Positions 36,905-46,845 of a stretch of 64,000 nt of DNA are shown in pieces. Made by a program: the position numbers and the translations under genes. Source of the DNA: Geoanaerobacter pelophilus (lineage in GTDB: Bacteria; Desulfobacterota; Desulfuromonadia; Geobacterales; DSM-12255). The stretch lies in the NCBI RefSeq assembly GCF_018476885.1, contig NZ_JAHCVJ010000007.1, forward strand, positions 62,001-126,000, read 5' to 3'. The notes under the pieces were generated by a model that saw only the letters and a program-made list of their open reading frames with translations, was not told where the DNA came from and did not search any database. Position 1 is the stretch's first letter; the number at the start of each line of letters is the position of its first letter.

Positions 36905-37993
36905 ATGGCTAAGCGGATTGGTATTTTAACCGGCGGTGGTGATTGCCCGGGCCTGAATGCGGTTATTCGCGCTCTGGTAAAGGGGGCAATTCTCAAGCGG
37001 GGCTGGGAAGTCGTTGGCATTGAAGACGGTTTTGACGGCCTGCTTGAAGAATCCAAGATGAGGCCACTGGGGCTCAACGAGGTAAGGGGTATACTCCCTC
37101 GTGGAGGCACGATTCTCGGAACCACCAATCGCGGCAATCCTTTTTCCTACCCAGTCGAAAAAGACGGAAAGCTTGAGATTGTCGATATTTCGGATAGAGT
37201 GGTTGATAACATCAGTCGTGCCGGCATTGATGCCCTTGTTGCCATCGGTGGCGAAGGCTCTTTAACGATAGCCTTGGAATTGATGCGCAAGGGGGTGCCG
37301 GTTGTCGGCGTCCCGAAGACGATCGACAATGATCTGCTTGAGACTGACGTCACCTTCGGGTATAACACGGCGTTGGAGACAGCAACGTACGCGCTCGACA
37401 AACTGCACTCAACGGCAGAGAGTCATCACCGGGTCATGGTGATGGAGGTCATGGGGCGTTATGCCGGTTGGATTGCCCTCGAATCAGGAATTGCCGGAGG
37501 GGCTGACGTTATTCTCATCCCGGAGATCCCTTTTTCGATTGAAAAAATCTGTGAGTCCATTGAACGGCGAAGATCGCGGGGGAGCCGTTTCAGTATTATT
37601 GTCGCTGCTGAGGGTGCCATGGAAAAGGGGGGCAACAGGGTTGTAAAGTCGGGCCCGGACCTGCGCCACCAGGTTGAGCGGCTTGGGGGCATCGGCGAGT
37701 ACGTGTCGCGACGGATTGGCAAATGTCTCGACATGGATTCCCGGGTTACCGTACTGGGGCATCTGCAGCGCGGCGGCTCTCCGTCAACATTTGACCGCTG
37801 CCTGGGGAGCCGCTTCGGCATCAAGGCCCTTGAACTTATAGAGAAAGGCATTTTCGGGGAGATGGTCTGTCTCAGAGGGACAGAGATCCGTTCGGTCAAG
37901 ATAGAAAAAGCGGTTCGCCGGCTTAAACTGGTAAACCCCCGGGGCCAGATGGTCAATGCTGCTGAGGAACTGGGGATAATGCTGGGGCGCTAG
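36905..37993 (+). CDS. pfkA: 6-phosphofructokinase, group III type, 362 aa
   Basis: GGGDCPGLNAVIRALVKGA at the N-terminus, the catalytic PKTIDNDL, and the fructose-6-phosphate region VMEVMGRYAGWIALESG. At the positions equivalent to E. coli 104 and 124 it has Gly (IGGEGS) and Lys (PKTIDND). This Gly/Lys combination occurs in the longer group III enzymes such as the ATP-dependent actinomycete PFK, so ATP rather than pyrophosphate use is more likely. Ribosome site GGGAGG at good spacing. Confidence 0.93.
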   Translation: MAKRIGILTGGGDCPGLNAVIRALVKGAILKRGWEVVGIEDGFDGLLEESKMRPLGLNEVRGILPRGGTILGTTNRGNPFSYPVEKDGKLEIVDISDRVVDNISRAGIDALVAIGGEGSLTIALELMRKGVPVVGVPKTIDNDLLETDVTFGYNTALETATYALDKLHSTAESHHRVMVMEVMGRYAGWIALESGIAGGADVILIPEIPFSIEKICESIERRRSRGSRFSIIVAAEGAMEKGGNRVVKSGPDLRHQVERLGGIGEYVSRRIGKCLDMDSRVTVLGHLQRGGSPSTFDRCLGSRFGIKALELIEKGIFGEMVCLRGTEIRSVKIEKAVRRLKLVNPRGQMVNAAEELGIMLGR

Positions 37994-38155
37994 GCTGATG
38001 TGTTCCCTTAACTGTGGCTTCAGTTTCCGTTTGCCGGGCCGAAATGTACATTTAGCACAGCGATTCTGGATATGTGCCGGATCGATACAGCAGAGATCTG
38101 GAGCCCGCATCATCAGACATTAAATTGAAAATATTCGGGAGGTTCACTCCGTCTT

Positions 38156-40147
38156 ATGAAAAATAGCGACGCGTCCTATTCGAAATCATTGCGTTATCTG
38201 ATAATGGGAATCCTGTTCGGCGTGGGAGCCCCGATCATGTGGGCAATTCTTAGTGCCATCTTTTTCGGTGACGGATCGAAGTCGTTTTTTGTCCGCATTT
38301 ACGAAGACGCTTCCCGGAGTTCGGAGCAGATATCTCTGTATATTTACATGTTTTTCGGCACCAGCGCCGTCATGGGGGGGCTTGGCTATCTGGTCGGTCG
38401 CAACAGCGACGAACTCAAGGAGCAGAAGCATGAGACCGAGGATCTGAATAAAAAGATAGTCCTGCAAAAAGAGCTTTTTGAAACCCGCTTCAAGGCTCTG
38501 GATAACAGCATCAAGAGCTTTCACCAGATAAGCAGCCGGATCCAGAAGACCATTGATTCCCAGGAAGTTTTAAAACTGTGTGCCGAGGGGTTGAGCGAAG
38601 TGCTGGGCTATGAGCGGGTCAATATCCTGATTGCCGATGAACTTCACTCTACGCTCAGGTTTGCGGTCAATGCCCGCACTGAAGGGTTTGACCCGCATTC
38701 AGCAGTTCTGCCGTTTGATGAAAGAGCAGGGATCATCTATAAATGTATGGTGGAGAAAAAGCCGTTCCTCGTGGAGGACATGAGAAGCTATCCTACCGAA
38801 TACCAGATCAAGCCACCCTATGATACCATCGAGCCCTTGAGGTCCAAAAGTTTCATCCTTTGTCCGATAATCATCAAAGGCGAATCGGTAGGGGTCTTTG
38901 GTGTCGACAACAAGCACAGCAAGCGTCCCCTGAACGACTCGGATCTGGACACCGTTAAACTTTTTGCCGATCAGGCAGCATCCTCTCTTACCAGGATCAA
39001 CTTGGTCAAATCGATTGATACCCTTACCCTGGAGCTGGGCAATACCTTTGCCGCCCTGCTTAAAAATCGGGAAAGCCATTCCAAAACAGTGATCAATCTC
39101 AAAGGGTATGTCGATTCTCTCAGCGATAATACCGCCCATATTGCCGGGGCCGCAGAAAACGTAATGACCGCCATTGATGACACCAGCGCCTCGGTCGGTG
39201 AGATTTCAGTCGCTATCGAGCAGGTGAGTCGCAATCTGGATGCCTTGTCCGAGACCGTAGAAAAATCGGTTTCGGCCATGGAAGAGATTAATGCGACCCT
39301 TTTCACGGTTGAAAAGAACACGGTAGTTTCCCACAAGGTGTCAAGTCAGGTAAAATCGCAAGCCGATCGAAGCAGCGCCATTGTCGAAGAGACGATTGCC
39401 TCGTTGGCCGAGATTCAGAATTCGGTAGAGCTGTCATACGCCGGGATCAAGCGGCTAGCCGAAAACAGCAGCCGAATTGAAGGGATCGTCGGAGTAATCA
39501 ACGACATCACCAAAAGGACCAATCTGCTGGCCCTTAATGCCTCGATTATTGCCGCCCAAGCCGGCGAGTACGGCAAAAGTTTCGGCGTTGTTGCCGACGA
39601 AATCCGCAATCTGTCGCTACAGACCGGTCAATCGACCGGTGAGATTACCGGAATCGTTGAGGAGATCATGACCGAGTCCCGGGCAGCGGCGAGCAACGTG
39701 ACGCTGACCAAGGATCTGGTGCAAAAAGGGGTTATGCTCGGCCAGGAAACCGGGGAATCGCTCAAGGTTATTCTCGAAAGCTCCAACCAGGCCATGGATA
39801 TGACCAACCAGATCAGGATCTCCACAGAGGAGCAGGCCAAAAGCGTACAAATGGTGACCCGCTCCATTGAGGATGTCAGTACGATGACCACCCAGATTTT
39901 TACCGCCTCGAAGGAACAGGCCAACGCTACCCGCAACATCCTCAGGGCAGTCAATACCATCAAGGATATGACCCAGGAGATGGCTGGCGCCACCGGGCGC
40001 CAGGTAGACGATGGCAAAGAGATAAAGCATGCGGTAGAGTCTGTGGGCAAGATGGTGCTGGGAATCTTCGAAGATCTGGAAAAACGCCGCAGTGAAAGCG
40101 TTGCCGTGGTGAAAGAACTGGAGATGATGAAAGAGTTCAGCGAATAA
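38156..40147 (+). CDS. Chemoreceptor-like (MCP) protein with GAF domain, 663 aa
   Basis: Two N-terminal transmembrane helices (about residues 13-37 and 62-82) flank a short loop, so there is almost no periplasmic sensor. A cytoplasmic coiled region leads to a GAF domain (about residues 130-280: [41 protein letters not shown]). The C-terminal 350 residues form an MCP signalling domain whose tip reads [18 protein letters not shown]. The protein probably senses an intracellular ligand through GAF and signals to a CheA kinase, for motility or another Che-type output. No che genes are adjacent. Confidence 0.9.
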   Translation: MKNSDASYSKSLRYLIMGILFGVGAPIMWAILSAIFFGDGSKSFFVRIYEDASRSSEQISLYIYMFFGTSAVMGGLGYLVGRNSDELKEQKHETEDLNKKIVLQKELFETRFKALDNSIKSFHQISSRIQKTIDSQEVLKLCAEGLSEVLGYERVNILIADELHSTLRFAVNARTEGFDPHSAVLPFDERAGIIYKCMVEKKPFLVEDMRSYPTEYQIKPPYDTIEPLRSKSFILCPIIIKGESVGVFGVDNKHSKRPLNDSDLDTVKLFADQAASSLTRINLVKSIDTLTLELGNTFAALLKNRESHSKTVINLKGYVDSLSDNTAHIAGAAENVMTAIDDTSASVGEISVAIEQVSRNLDALSETVEKSVSAMEEINATLFTVEKNTVVSHKVSSQVKSQADRSSAIVEETIASLAEIQNSVELSYAGIKRLAENSSRIEGIVGVINDITKRTNLLALNASIIAAQAGEYGKSFGVVADEIRNLSLQTGQSTGEITGIVEEIMTESRAAASNVTLTKDLVQKGVMLGQETGESLKVILESSNQAMDMTNQIRISTEEQAKSVQMVTRSIEDVSTMTTQIFTASKEQANATRNILRAVNTIKDMTQEMAGATGRQVDDGKEIKHAVESVGKMVLGIFEDLEKRRSESVAVVKELEMMKEFSE

Positions 40148-40187
40148 TAAAAAGTGTAGACAGGTATAACCCTGTTATGTTAAATCG

Positions 40188-40245
40188 AAACAGGTGAGGC
40201 AAGGCCCGCTACAGGAGCGGAGCTGTTAACCCTCACCTGTTTTTA
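40188..40245 (+). terminator. Large hairpin terminator after the MCP-like gene
   Basis: AAACAGGTGAGG pairs with CCTCACCTGTTT, enclosing a smaller CCGCT/AGCGG hairpin, and is followed by TTTT. It starts 41 bases past the stop. Confidence 0.85.
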
Positions 40246-40331
40246 TATTTCATACCGCCTGGATTCAGAGTTGAACCGGGACGGGAGGCAATAGCCAGCG
40301 ACTTTTTCGAGGATTCTACCTCGTGCGCATG

Positions 40332-40370
40332 GAAAACGCCCTCTGTTCCGGAGGGCGTTTTTTTTTGGGG
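40332..40370 (+). terminator. Terminator/attenuator directly before panB
   Basis: AAAACGCCCTC-TGTTCC-GAGGGCGTTTTTTTTT is a strong intrinsic terminator. The panB ATG is at 40375, so the run of T plus GGGG occupies the ribosome-binding position and no promoter can fit between. Transcription of panB must pass this element, suggesting attenuation in the 129-base leader 40246-40374. A further small hairpin (CGAGG/CCTCG) lies at 40309-40324. Confidence 0.75.
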
Positions 40371-40374
40371 CACA

Positions 40375-41178
40375 ATGCGCAAGCAGGTAACCATACTTGA
40401 TATTCAGAAGATGAAGGACGAAGGGACACCGATAACCGTACTCACCTGCTACGATTATCCGACAGCCAGGATTATGGACGGTTGCGGCATCGATGTCATT
40501 CTTGTCGGCGATTCCCTGGGGGTTGTGGTTGCCGGTCATGAGAACACCCTGCCGGTTACTGTTGACGAAATCATCTATCACAGCCGGGCGGTGATGAGGG
40601 CCACCCCGCGGGCGATGGTGGTGGCGGACATGCCGTTTCTCTCCTACCAGGTCGATATCCCCACTGCCCGTCTCAATGCCGGGCGACTCATCAAAGAGGG
40701 GGGAGCGGCAGCAGTGAAGCTGGAGGGTGGCACCAACATGGCCGATACCATCCGGGCTATCACTTCGATGGACATCCCGGTCATGGGGCATATCGGCCTG
40801 ACCCCGCAGTCGATCCACCGGATGGGGGGATACCGCGTTCAGGGTAAAAAGGAGGAGCAGGCCGACCGGCTCATGGCCGATGCCTTAGCTGTGGAGGCGG
40901 CGGGTGCTTTTGCCGTGACCCTGGAAGGAATACCCCAGAAACTGGCGCGAAAGATAACCGAAGCTCTCACCATCCCGACCATCGGCATCGGCGCCGGGCC
41001 TGGGTGTGACGGCCAGGTTCTGGTGCTGCACGACATCCTCGGTCTTTGTGAGAAATATTCCCCCAAGTTTGTCAAACGCTATGCGGACGGCCGGGCGCTG
41101 ATAGCGGACGCGGTAAGCGCCTATATTGCCGAAGTCAGGAGCGGAGAGTTCCCGACCGAGGCCCATTCCTTCAACTGA
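40375..41178 (+). CDS. panB: 3-methyl-2-oxobutanoate hydroxymethyltransferase, 267 aa
   Basis: PanB signatures throughout: [62 protein letters not shown] and the catalytic region [19 protein letters not shown]. It adds a hydroxymethyl group from methylene-tetrahydrofolate to 2-ketoisovalerate, the first step of pantothenate synthesis. The panC ATG follows its stop by one base. Leader control is discussed with the terminator just upstream. Confidence 0.97.
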   Translation: MRKQVTILDIQKMKDEGTPITVLTCYDYPTARIMDGCGIDVILVGDSLGVVVAGHENTLPVTVDEIIYHSRAVMRATPRAMVVADMPFLSYQVDIPTARLNAGRLIKEGGAAAVKLEGGTNMADTIRAITSMDIPVMGHIGLTPQSIHRMGGYRVQGKKEEQADRLMADALAVEAAGAFAVTLEGIPQKLARKITEALTIPTIGIGAGPGCDGQVLVLHDILGLCEKYSPKFVKRYADGRALIADAVSAYIAEVRSGEFPTEAHSFN

Positions 41179-41179
41179 C

Positions 41180-42031
41180 ATGAAAATCATATCCGACATA
41201 AAAGAAATGCAGACCCTTGCTATTGCCGCCAGAGGGGAAGGGAAAAGGATATCCTTTGTCCCGACAATGGGGTTCCTGCACGAAGGGCATGCCTCGCTCC
41301 TGCATGAGGGGAGAAAGCGCGGCGACCTGCTGGTGCTCAGTATTTTTGTCAATCCCACCCAGTTTGGCGTTGGCGAGGATTTCGACAAGTATCCGCGCGA
41401 CATGGAGCGAGATACCCATATTGCGGCTGCTGCCGGGGTTGATGTGGTTTTTACCCCGTCTCCTGTCGGGATGTATCCGGCAGGCTACCAGACCTTTGTG
41501 GATGTGGCAGAACTGACGCTGCCACTCTGTGGTGCCAGCAGGCCGGGGCACTTTCGCGGAGTCACCACCGTGGTCTGCAAGCTGTTCAATATTGTTCAGC
41601 CTCATATTGCCCTGTTCGGGAAGAAGGATTTTCAGCAGCTCGCGGTCATCAGGCAGATGACGGTGGACCTGAACATGCCGGTGGAAGTTGTCGGGATGCC
41701 GATCATCCGCGAGCAGGACGGCCTGGCCATGAGCTCGCGCAACAAGTACCTGTCATCGGAGGAGCGGACAAGCGCACTCTGCCTCAGCAGGTCGTTGCAG
41801 TCGGTTCGCGCTGCCTATCATTCTGGAGAGCGGGATGCAGAGCGCCTCAAGCAGCTGGTCCAAAATATTATCCTGGCTGAACCTAGCGCAACCATCGACT
41901 ACGTAGAACTCCGCGCAGACGAGACGCTGGAAAAGGTCGCCACGGTAGATGATCGCACGCTGCTGGCCCTGGCAGTAAGGGTCGGAGCTACCAGACTCAT
42001 CGACAACTGCCTGCTCGGAGAGGATGACTGA
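41180..42031 (+). CDS. panC: Pantothenate synthetase, 283 aa
   Basis: ATP-binding [15 protein letters not shown], pantoate site [22 protein letters not shown], and [12 protein letters not shown] plus the KMSKS-like SSRNKYLS. It joins pantoate and beta-alanine. The ATG at 41180 is selected since the longer open frame lies inside panB. The putative beta-alanine-forming decarboxylase gene begins 5 bases after its stop, so all three genes probably form one operon. Confidence 0.97.
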   Translation: MKIISDIKEMQTLAIAARGEGKRISFVPTMGFLHEGHASLLHEGRKRGDLLVLSIFVNPTQFGVGEDFDKYPRDMERDTHIAAAAGVDVVFTPSPVGMYPAGYQTFVDVAELTLPLCGASRPGHFRGVTTVVCKLFNIVQPHIALFGKKDFQQLAVIRQMTVDLNMPVEVVGMPIIREQDGLAMSSRNKYLSSEERTSALCLSRSLQSVRAAYHSGERDAERLKQLVQNIILAEPSATIDYVELRADETLEKVATVDDRTLLALAVRVGATRLIDNCLLGEDD

Positions 42032-42036
42032 CGATA

Positions 42037-43734
42037 ATGCCGAAGAATCGCGACGCTGCCCGTGCCAATCTGGAAAATCTTTACCGGATCTTTACTGTGC
42101 CGGAAGCCCCCGATTCCACCCTTGGTGCTATCGACAAGGCAATAACCGATGACGTCACCGGTTTTTTGCAGAATCATATAGTCGCCATCGAACGAAACCT
42201 GGAAGAGATCGAGGCGATGTTCTCCTCCGCTGCCATTCCCGAAGAGCCTACCTACGTTTCAGAATACACGGAATTCGTCAAAGAAAACCTGGTCGCCCAT
42301 TCGGTCCATACCGCTGCCCCAGGTTTTGTCGGTCACATGACCTCGGCGCTGCCGTACTTCATGCTCCCCCTGTCGCGGCTGATGACTGCGCTCAACCAGA
42401 ACCTGGTCAAGGTGGAAACCTCCAAGGCCTTTACTCCGATGGAGCGGCAGGTGCTTGCCATGCTGCATCACCTGGTGTATCGCCGCGATGACGGTTTTTA
42501 CCGGCAATGGATCCACAACAGCCAGCATGCCTTGGGAGCCTTTTGCTCCGGCGGCACCATTGCCAATGTTACGGCGCTGTGGGTGGCGCGAAATCGGCTC
42601 TTTGCTCCTGACGGGGCTTTCCGCGGTATTGCCCAGGAAGGGCTTGCTGCTGCCTTGAAGCATCGCGGGGCAGACGGGATTGCCGTTCTGGTCTCGGAAC
42701 GCGGTCACTACTCATTCGGCAAGGCTGCCGATCTGCTCGGCCTCGGTCGGGATAATCTGATCAAGGTGAAGACCGATGCGAACAACCGCGTCGACCTCAA
42801 GCTGCTGAGAGACGAGTGCCAGCGTCTGCAGGACCGGAACATCCTGCCGCTGGCCCTGATCGGCATCGCCGGTACCACTGAAACCGGCAACATCGATCCC
42901 CTGGAGAAGTTGGCGGATTTTGCCCAGGAACTGGGCTGCCATTTTCATGTAGACGCTGCCTGGGGAGGTCCGACCCTGTTCTCTGACCGCTACCGCCCAC
43001 TGCTCAGCGGCATCGAGCGGGCAGATTCGATTACCATTGATGCGCACAAGCAGCTGTATGTCCCAATGGGGGCAGGGATGGTCGTTTTCCGGGATCCTAC
43101 CGCCTTGTCGGCGATAGAGCATCATGCCAACTATATCCTGCGTCATGGCTCGAAGGATCTGGGCAGCCATACCCTTGAAGGGTCGCGGCCGGGAAAAGCA
43201 ATGCTCGTCCATGCCGGGTTCTCGATCATCGGTCGCAAGGGATACGAGCTTCTTATCGACATGGGGATTGAACGGGCACGAACCTTTGCCGATATGATCC
43301 GACACCATCCCGATTTTGAACTGACCAGCGATCCGGAGTTGAATATCCTCACCTATCGCTACTGCCCTCTGGCGGTACAACAGTCGTTGGCTGAGGCAAC
43401 GGTCGAACAGGTCGTTGAGATCAACGCTCTGCTTGACCAGGTCTGCCAGTTACTGCAGAAATACCAGCGGGAAGCAGGCAAGACCTTTGTCTCCAGGACA
43501 CGGCTGCGTATCGACCACTATGATGGTGAACTCACGGTCCTGCGCGTGGTCCTGGCAAATCCCTTGACGACCGAGGAGATCCTGCAGTCAGTGCTGGAGG
43601 AACAGTGCGAAATCGTGCAGCAACCGGAGATTCAATCGTTATTGCGGCAGATTGAGGAGCTCTGTGTCGGTCAGGGTTGTGACGGAACAACTGCTCAGCA
43701 GCAGCGAAAATGTTGCTCCGCAGGACGAACATGA
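42037..43734 (+). CDS. panP: PLP-dependent decarboxylase, probable aspartate 1-decarboxylase (PanP type), 565 aa
   Basis: Group II PLP decarboxylase fold. GGTIANVTALWVARN lies in the cofactor region, HVDAAWGG carries the Asp contacting the pyridine nitrogen, and Lys338 lies in DAHKQLYVPMG, the expected Schiff-base lysine. Length and these motifs resemble PanP, the glutamate-decarboxylase-like enzyme that makes beta-alanine from aspartate in Vibrio and other bacteria lacking PanD. Position directly after panB and panC strongly supports this role. Glutamate, tyrosine or 2,4-diaminobutyrate decarboxylase activity remains possible. Confidence 0.82.
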   Translation: MPKNRDAARANLENLYRIFTVPEAPDSTLGAIDKAITDDVTGFLQNHIVAIERNLEEIEAMFSSAAIPEEPTYVSEYTEFVKENLVAHSVHTAAPGFVGHMTSALPYFMLPLSRLMTALNQNLVKVETSKAFTPMERQVLAMLHHLVYRRDDGFYRQWIHNSQHALGAFCSGGTIANVTALWVARNRLFAPDGAFRGIAQEGLAAALKHRGADGIAVLVSERGHYSFGKAADLLGLGRDNLIKVKTDANNRVDLKLLRDECQRLQDRNILPLALIGIAGTTETGNIDPLEKLADFAQELGCHFHVDAAWGGPTLFSDRYRPLLSGIERADSITIDAHKQLYVPMGAGMVVFRDPTALSAIEHHANYILRHGSKDLGSHTLEGSRPGKAMLVHAGFSIIGRKGYELLIDMGIERARTFADMIRHHPDFELTSDPELNILTYRYCPLAVQQSLAEATVEQVVEINALLDQVCQLLQKYQREAGKTFVSRTRLRIDHYDGELTVLRVVLANPLTTEEILQSVLEEQCEIVQQPEIQSLLRQIEELCVGQGCDGTTAQQQRKCCSAGRT

Positions 43735-43762
43735 CTTAAGAGGGCTGAGACTCTTGCATCTC

Positions 43763-43797
43763 GGGGGCAGACAGATCATTCTGTTTGCCCTTTTTTA
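43763..43797 (+). terminator. Rho-independent terminator of the pan operon
   Basis: GGGCAGACAGA-TCAT-TCTGTTTGCCC followed by TTTTTT, a stem of 11 bp with one G-T pair, beginning 29 bases past the panP-like stop. Confidence 0.93.
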
Positions 43798-43818
43798 TTT
43801 CACTGGTAAACTTTCATT

Positions 43819-45066
43819 ATGAAGATCATTGCTGCGTCATACCTTTATAACCCAGGCTCTGCGCCTGTTGTCGGCGGTGCTGTTGCCGTGCGTGACGGGC
43901 AGATAATCGCTGTCGGCACCCTTGACCAGTTGCGGGGGGAATTCCCCTGGCCGGTCGAAGACCACCCGGGGTGCGTTCTCATGCCCGGCATGGTGAACGC
44001 CCATACCCACCTGGAGCTAACCCATTTCCCCTCGTGGAAGATCCGCAAGGGGCTTGATTACATGCCCAGGCAGTATGTTGACTGGATTGTGCAGGTGGTC
44101 AAGATCAGCAGGGGGCTTTCGAGCGAAGAACTGCTCCATTCGCTTGTCGAAGGGGCAAGAATCTCCCTCGCGGCAGGGACAACGACTGTCGGCGATATCC
44201 TGAGCAGCCTGACGCACCTCCCCGATTACCTCAAACTACCGGTAGCCGGCAGGGTTTATCTCGAAGCCATTGGCCATGACCCGGTAAAATGCGAGGAGAG
44301 AAGGGCCGAAATCGCTGCGGCGATAGAGTCATTTTCCGGTGATGCCCTTGTTCCCGGGGTCTCTCCCCATACTCCGCACACCCTTTCCGAGCAGTTCATG
44401 AGGGATATGACCGGCTTCGCCCATTCCTCCGGCCTGCCGACCATGATCCACCTCGCTGAATCGTCCGATGAGATAGATTTCTGGTTTGACGCCACCGGAC
44501 GGATTGCCGAGGACATCTTCACCATGGCCGGATGGGCAGCGTACCTGCCGCCGCCGCGGCGCATGTCGCCGGTTGCCTATCTCGACGCCCTCGGAGTCCT
44601 GACGCCGATGACCACCTGCGTTCATTGCGTGCATGTCACCCCAGGGGATGTCGGCATCCTGCGCGACCGTGGCGTTTCCGTGGTGATCTGTCCCCGCAGC
44701 AACGACCGGCTGGTTGTCGGGACCCCACCGCTGATGCTGTTCAGGGGGAGCAGGATCCCACTGGCCATTGGCACCGATTCGCTGGCCAGCAACGATTCCC
44801 TCTCCCTGTGGGACGAAATCCGCTTTCTCCATGAGCGCTACCCCCGCATGTTCACCGCAGAAGAGCTGCTGGAGATGGCCACCATTGGCGGCGCCAAGGT
44901 TCTGCACCTGGATGGGCGGGCCGGAACCCTTGAGCAGGGCAAGCGGGCCGACATCCAGATCCTTGCAACCCCGGCATCCATGGCAGCGCAGACCATCGCC
45001 GATACCCTCCTTGAAGCCGCAGTGGTCTCAAAGGTCTACCTGGCCGGGGTCGACTTCAATCCATAG
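43819..45066 (+). CDS. Amidohydrolase, TRZ/ATZ/SAH-deaminase family, 415 aa
   Basis: Metal-dependent hydrolase fold: [15 protein letters not shown] supplies the HxH pair, further ligands appear in IHLAES and CVHCVHVT, and the late Asp in [12 protein letters not shown]. The C-terminal composite-domain strands ([12 protein letters not shown]) are typical. The branch contains chlorohydrolases, adenosine-type deaminases and aminodeoxyfutalosine deaminases of menaquinone synthesis. The last is a reasonable guess for a Geobacter-like organism that uses the futalosine route, but no mqn gene is adjacent. It lies alone between the pan terminator and smpB. Confidence 0.82.
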   Translation: MKIIAASYLYNPGSAPVVGGAVAVRDGQIIAVGTLDQLRGEFPWPVEDHPGCVLMPGMVNAHTHLELTHFPSWKIRKGLDYMPRQYVDWIVQVVKISRGLSSEELLHSLVEGARISLAAGTTTVGDILSSLTHLPDYLKLPVAGRVYLEAIGHDPVKCEERRAEIAAAIESFSGDALVPGVSPHTPHTLSEQFMRDMTGFAHSSGLPTMIHLAESSDEIDFWFDATGRIAEDIFTMAGWAAYLPPPRRMSPVAYLDALGVLTPMTTCVHCVHVTPGDVGILRDRGVSVVICPRSNDRLVVGTPPLMLFRGSRIPLAIGTDSLASNDSLSLWDEIRFLHERYPRMFTAEELLEMATIGGAKVLHLDGRAGTLEQGKRADIQILATPASMAAQTIADTLLEAAVVSKVYLAGVDFNP

Positions 45067-45110
45067 GCTTCCCTTGCAGTATCCCCAACAGTTTGCTACT
45101 ATCCGGTCCC

Positions 45111-45569
45111 ATGGGCGAAAAACTGATCTGCAACAACAAGAAGGCTTTTCACGAATATTTCATCGAAGAGAAATTCGAGGCCGGGATATCGCTCAAAGGG
45201 ACCGAGGTCAAATCGCTTCGGGCCGGCAAGGCCAACATGGGCGACTCCTTTGCCCTGGTGCGTGGCGGCGAGGTCTTTCTGCACAACCTCAATATCCCGC
45301 CGTATGATTTCGGCAACCGCGAGAACCACGATCCTGACCGGCCGCGCAAACTGCTGCTTCACCTGGCCGAAATCGGCAAGCTTTTCATCAAGACCCAGGA
45401 ACGGGGTTATGCCCTGGTTCCCCTGAGGCTTTACTTTAAGAATGGCCTGGTAAAGGTAGAACTAGGCTTGGCAAAGGGTAAGAAGCTGTACGACAAGCGC
45501 GAGGATTTGAAACAAAAAGACCATAAACGTGAGCTTGCCCAGGCGCTCAAGGAGCGCCACCGCGGGTGA
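45111..45569 (+). CDS. smpB: SsrA-binding protein SmpB, 152 aa
   Basis: SmpB hallmarks: [52 protein letters not shown] and the C-terminal [14 protein letters not shown] tail that enters the ribosomal A site. It delivers tmRNA to stalled ribosomes. The ATG at 45111 is preferred to the TTG 18 bases earlier. The ssrA gene is 380 bases downstream on the same strand, separated by the palindromic repeats. Confidence 0.97.
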   Translation: MGEKLICNNKKAFHEYFIEEKFEAGISLKGTEVKSLRAGKANMGDSFALVRGGEVFLHNLNIPPYDFGNRENHDPDRPRKLLLHLAEIGKLFIKTQERGYALVPLRLYFKNGLVKVELGLAKGKKLYDKREDLKQKDHKRELAQALKERHRG

Positions 45570-45778
45570 TGCCGGTTTGCAATGCGCTCAATAAAGTGTT
45601 ATATTGAATTAGAAGGAAGTAGCAGATAGTAAGAAGAAATCCTGAGTAGATAGCACGGCCTACTGAGGAAGTCATTCTGGAAGTCACACGAAGCATAGCA
45701 ACCGACGCTTACCAAGTGTAAGCAGGGAGTAAGCCGGGTGAACCAGAAGGTTTCCTCAGCAGTATTTTTAGAGTGGAA

Positions 45779-45817
45779 AGCCGAGCGTAACGCAGCAGAT
45801 GGACTTTTTCCGGATTT
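45779..45817. repeat. Partial copy of the dispersed repeat (3' end only)
   Basis: GCCGAGCGTAACGCAGCAGATGGACTTTTTCCGGA matches the last 35 or so bases of the complete element immediately downstream (GCCGAGCATAACACAGCAGATGGACTTTTTCCGGA), with two differences. The 45570-45778 stretch before it holds no gene that I can support. Confidence 0.75.
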
Positions 45818-45830
45818 AGAGGATGAGGAT

Positions 45831-45946
45831 TCGCAAAAAGCTCCAGATGCAAGGCTTGAGAGGCAAGAGGAGTGAGTCGTACCTGTAAGGTACGTCGTAA
45901 CGACGAAGGCCGAGCATAACACAGCAGATGGACTTTTTCCGGATCC
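45831..45946. repeat. Dispersed palindromic repeat, copy B
   Basis: Starts GCAAAAAGCTCCAGATGC and ends GGACTTTTTCCGGA, with ends that are partly complementary (AAAAAGCTCC near one end, GGACTTTTT at the other). Its centre is CGTACC-TGTAA-GGTACG. Same family as the copy between nusB and hom. It ends only 5 bases before the mature tmRNA 5' end, so the ssrA promoter must lie within or before it. Confidence 0.85.
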
Positions 45947-45951
45947 GATAT

Positions 45952-46304
45952 GGGGGTGTAAAGGTTTCGACGGGGGTAATAAGCAAAGGTTGCATGCCGA
46001 GGTTCGGGTGGCTCGTTAAACAATCCGAGCGTTTATAGACGCCGATAACTATAATTACGCCGTAGCAGCTTAATAACCTGCTACCGATCTGCCGACTCAC
46101 TCCCGCTGGGAAGGACAGATCGTCATTAATGTGGGATAGCCGATGAGAGAGCCTGCGTATCTGAAGCGAAACCTTAGCAGGACCGCTTCCTGAAAATCCC
46201 GGCCAGTGGAGTTTCAGGGGGTTAAATCAAAAACTGGTACAAGCATGTAGACGCCTTCTGTGGATGACTTTCGGACCCGGGTTCGACTCCCGGCACCTCC
46301 ACCA
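45952..46304 (+). ncRNA. ssrA: Transfer-messenger RNA (tmRNA)
   Basis: The 5' end GGGGGTG pairs with CACCTCC at the 3' end, followed by ACCA, forming the tRNA-like acceptor stem. A T-arm GGGTTCGACTCCC and the tmRNA-typical GTAAAGGTTTCGACGGGGG are present. The tag frame begins at 46041 with the resume codon GCC and reads ADNYNYAVAA before TAA TAA (46071). The CCA is encoded. With SmpB it rescues stalled ribosomes and marks products for proteolysis. Total length is 353 bases. Confidence 0.97.
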
Positions 46305-46313
46305 GCCTTCGCC

Positions 46314-46358
46314 AAGGCTTCGGCTGGCATGATAATGCTAGTCGGAGCCTTTTTTTTG
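46314..46358 (+). terminator. Rho-independent terminator after ssrA
   Basis: AGGCTTCGGCTGGCAT pairs with ATGCTAGTCGGAGCCT (few G-T or mismatched positions) around GATA, then TTTTTTTT. It begins 10 bases after the tmRNA CCA. Confidence 0.93.
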
Positions 46359-46431
46359 CACTGCCCGCCGTAGCCCAACGGGCGCAGGAGCGGCGAAGTG
46401 ACCTTATTTATGCATCGAAGGGGCCAGTCCT

Positions 46432-46845
46432 ATGGGAGTTCTTGACTTTAAATCACTGGATAAGGCGATCGCACAGTTGGATGCAGGATTGCGGGAGTCG
46501 CAGGCATCGCCAGACAGCGAGTTGCTGCGGGATGGCGTGATCCAGCGGTTTGAATACACCTATGAGATCTCCTGGAAGATGCTCAAGCGCTATCTTGAGG
46601 CTACCTTGCCCAACCCCGAAGAGGTGGATGGCATGTCTTTCCAGACGCTTATTCGCACCGGTAGTGAACAGGGATTGCTTTTGTCAGGCTGGGATACCTG
46701 GGTGCGCTACCGTAAGGCGCGCGGCTCCACTAGTCACACCTATGATGAGGAAAAGGCCCGTGAAGTATTCAGTATCGTCCCGGAATTTCTACAGGAAGCG
46801 CGTTACCTGATCGACAGGCTGACCGAGAAGATGCCACGCCCATGA
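46432..46845 (+). CDS. hepT: HepT-like HEPN toxin (HI0074 family), 137 aa
   Basis: All-helical HI0074-type protein (FEYTYEISWKMLKRYLEA). The HEPN ribonuclease motif Rx4HxY is intact as RGSTSHTY near residue 104. HepT toxins cleave RNA and are neutralised by a cognate nucleotidyltransferase, MntA, which AMPylates the tyrosine of this motif. The mntA-like gene starts inside its stop codon (ATGA overlap), the standard order for this toxin-antitoxin type. The pair follows the ssrA terminator. Confidence 0.88.
   Translation: MGVLDFKSLDKAIAQLDAGLRESQASPDSELLRDGVIQRFEYTYEISWKMLKRYLEATLPNPEEVDGMSFQTLIRTGSEQGLLLSGWDTWVRYRKARGSTSHTYDEEKAREVFSIVPEFLQEARYLIDRLTEKMPRP

Noticed and set aside
46270-46431. 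Integration site of a mobile element at the ssrA 3' end
   Set aside because: No integrase gene and no visible duplicate of the ssrA 3' end in the following sequence; a strong terminator follows directly.
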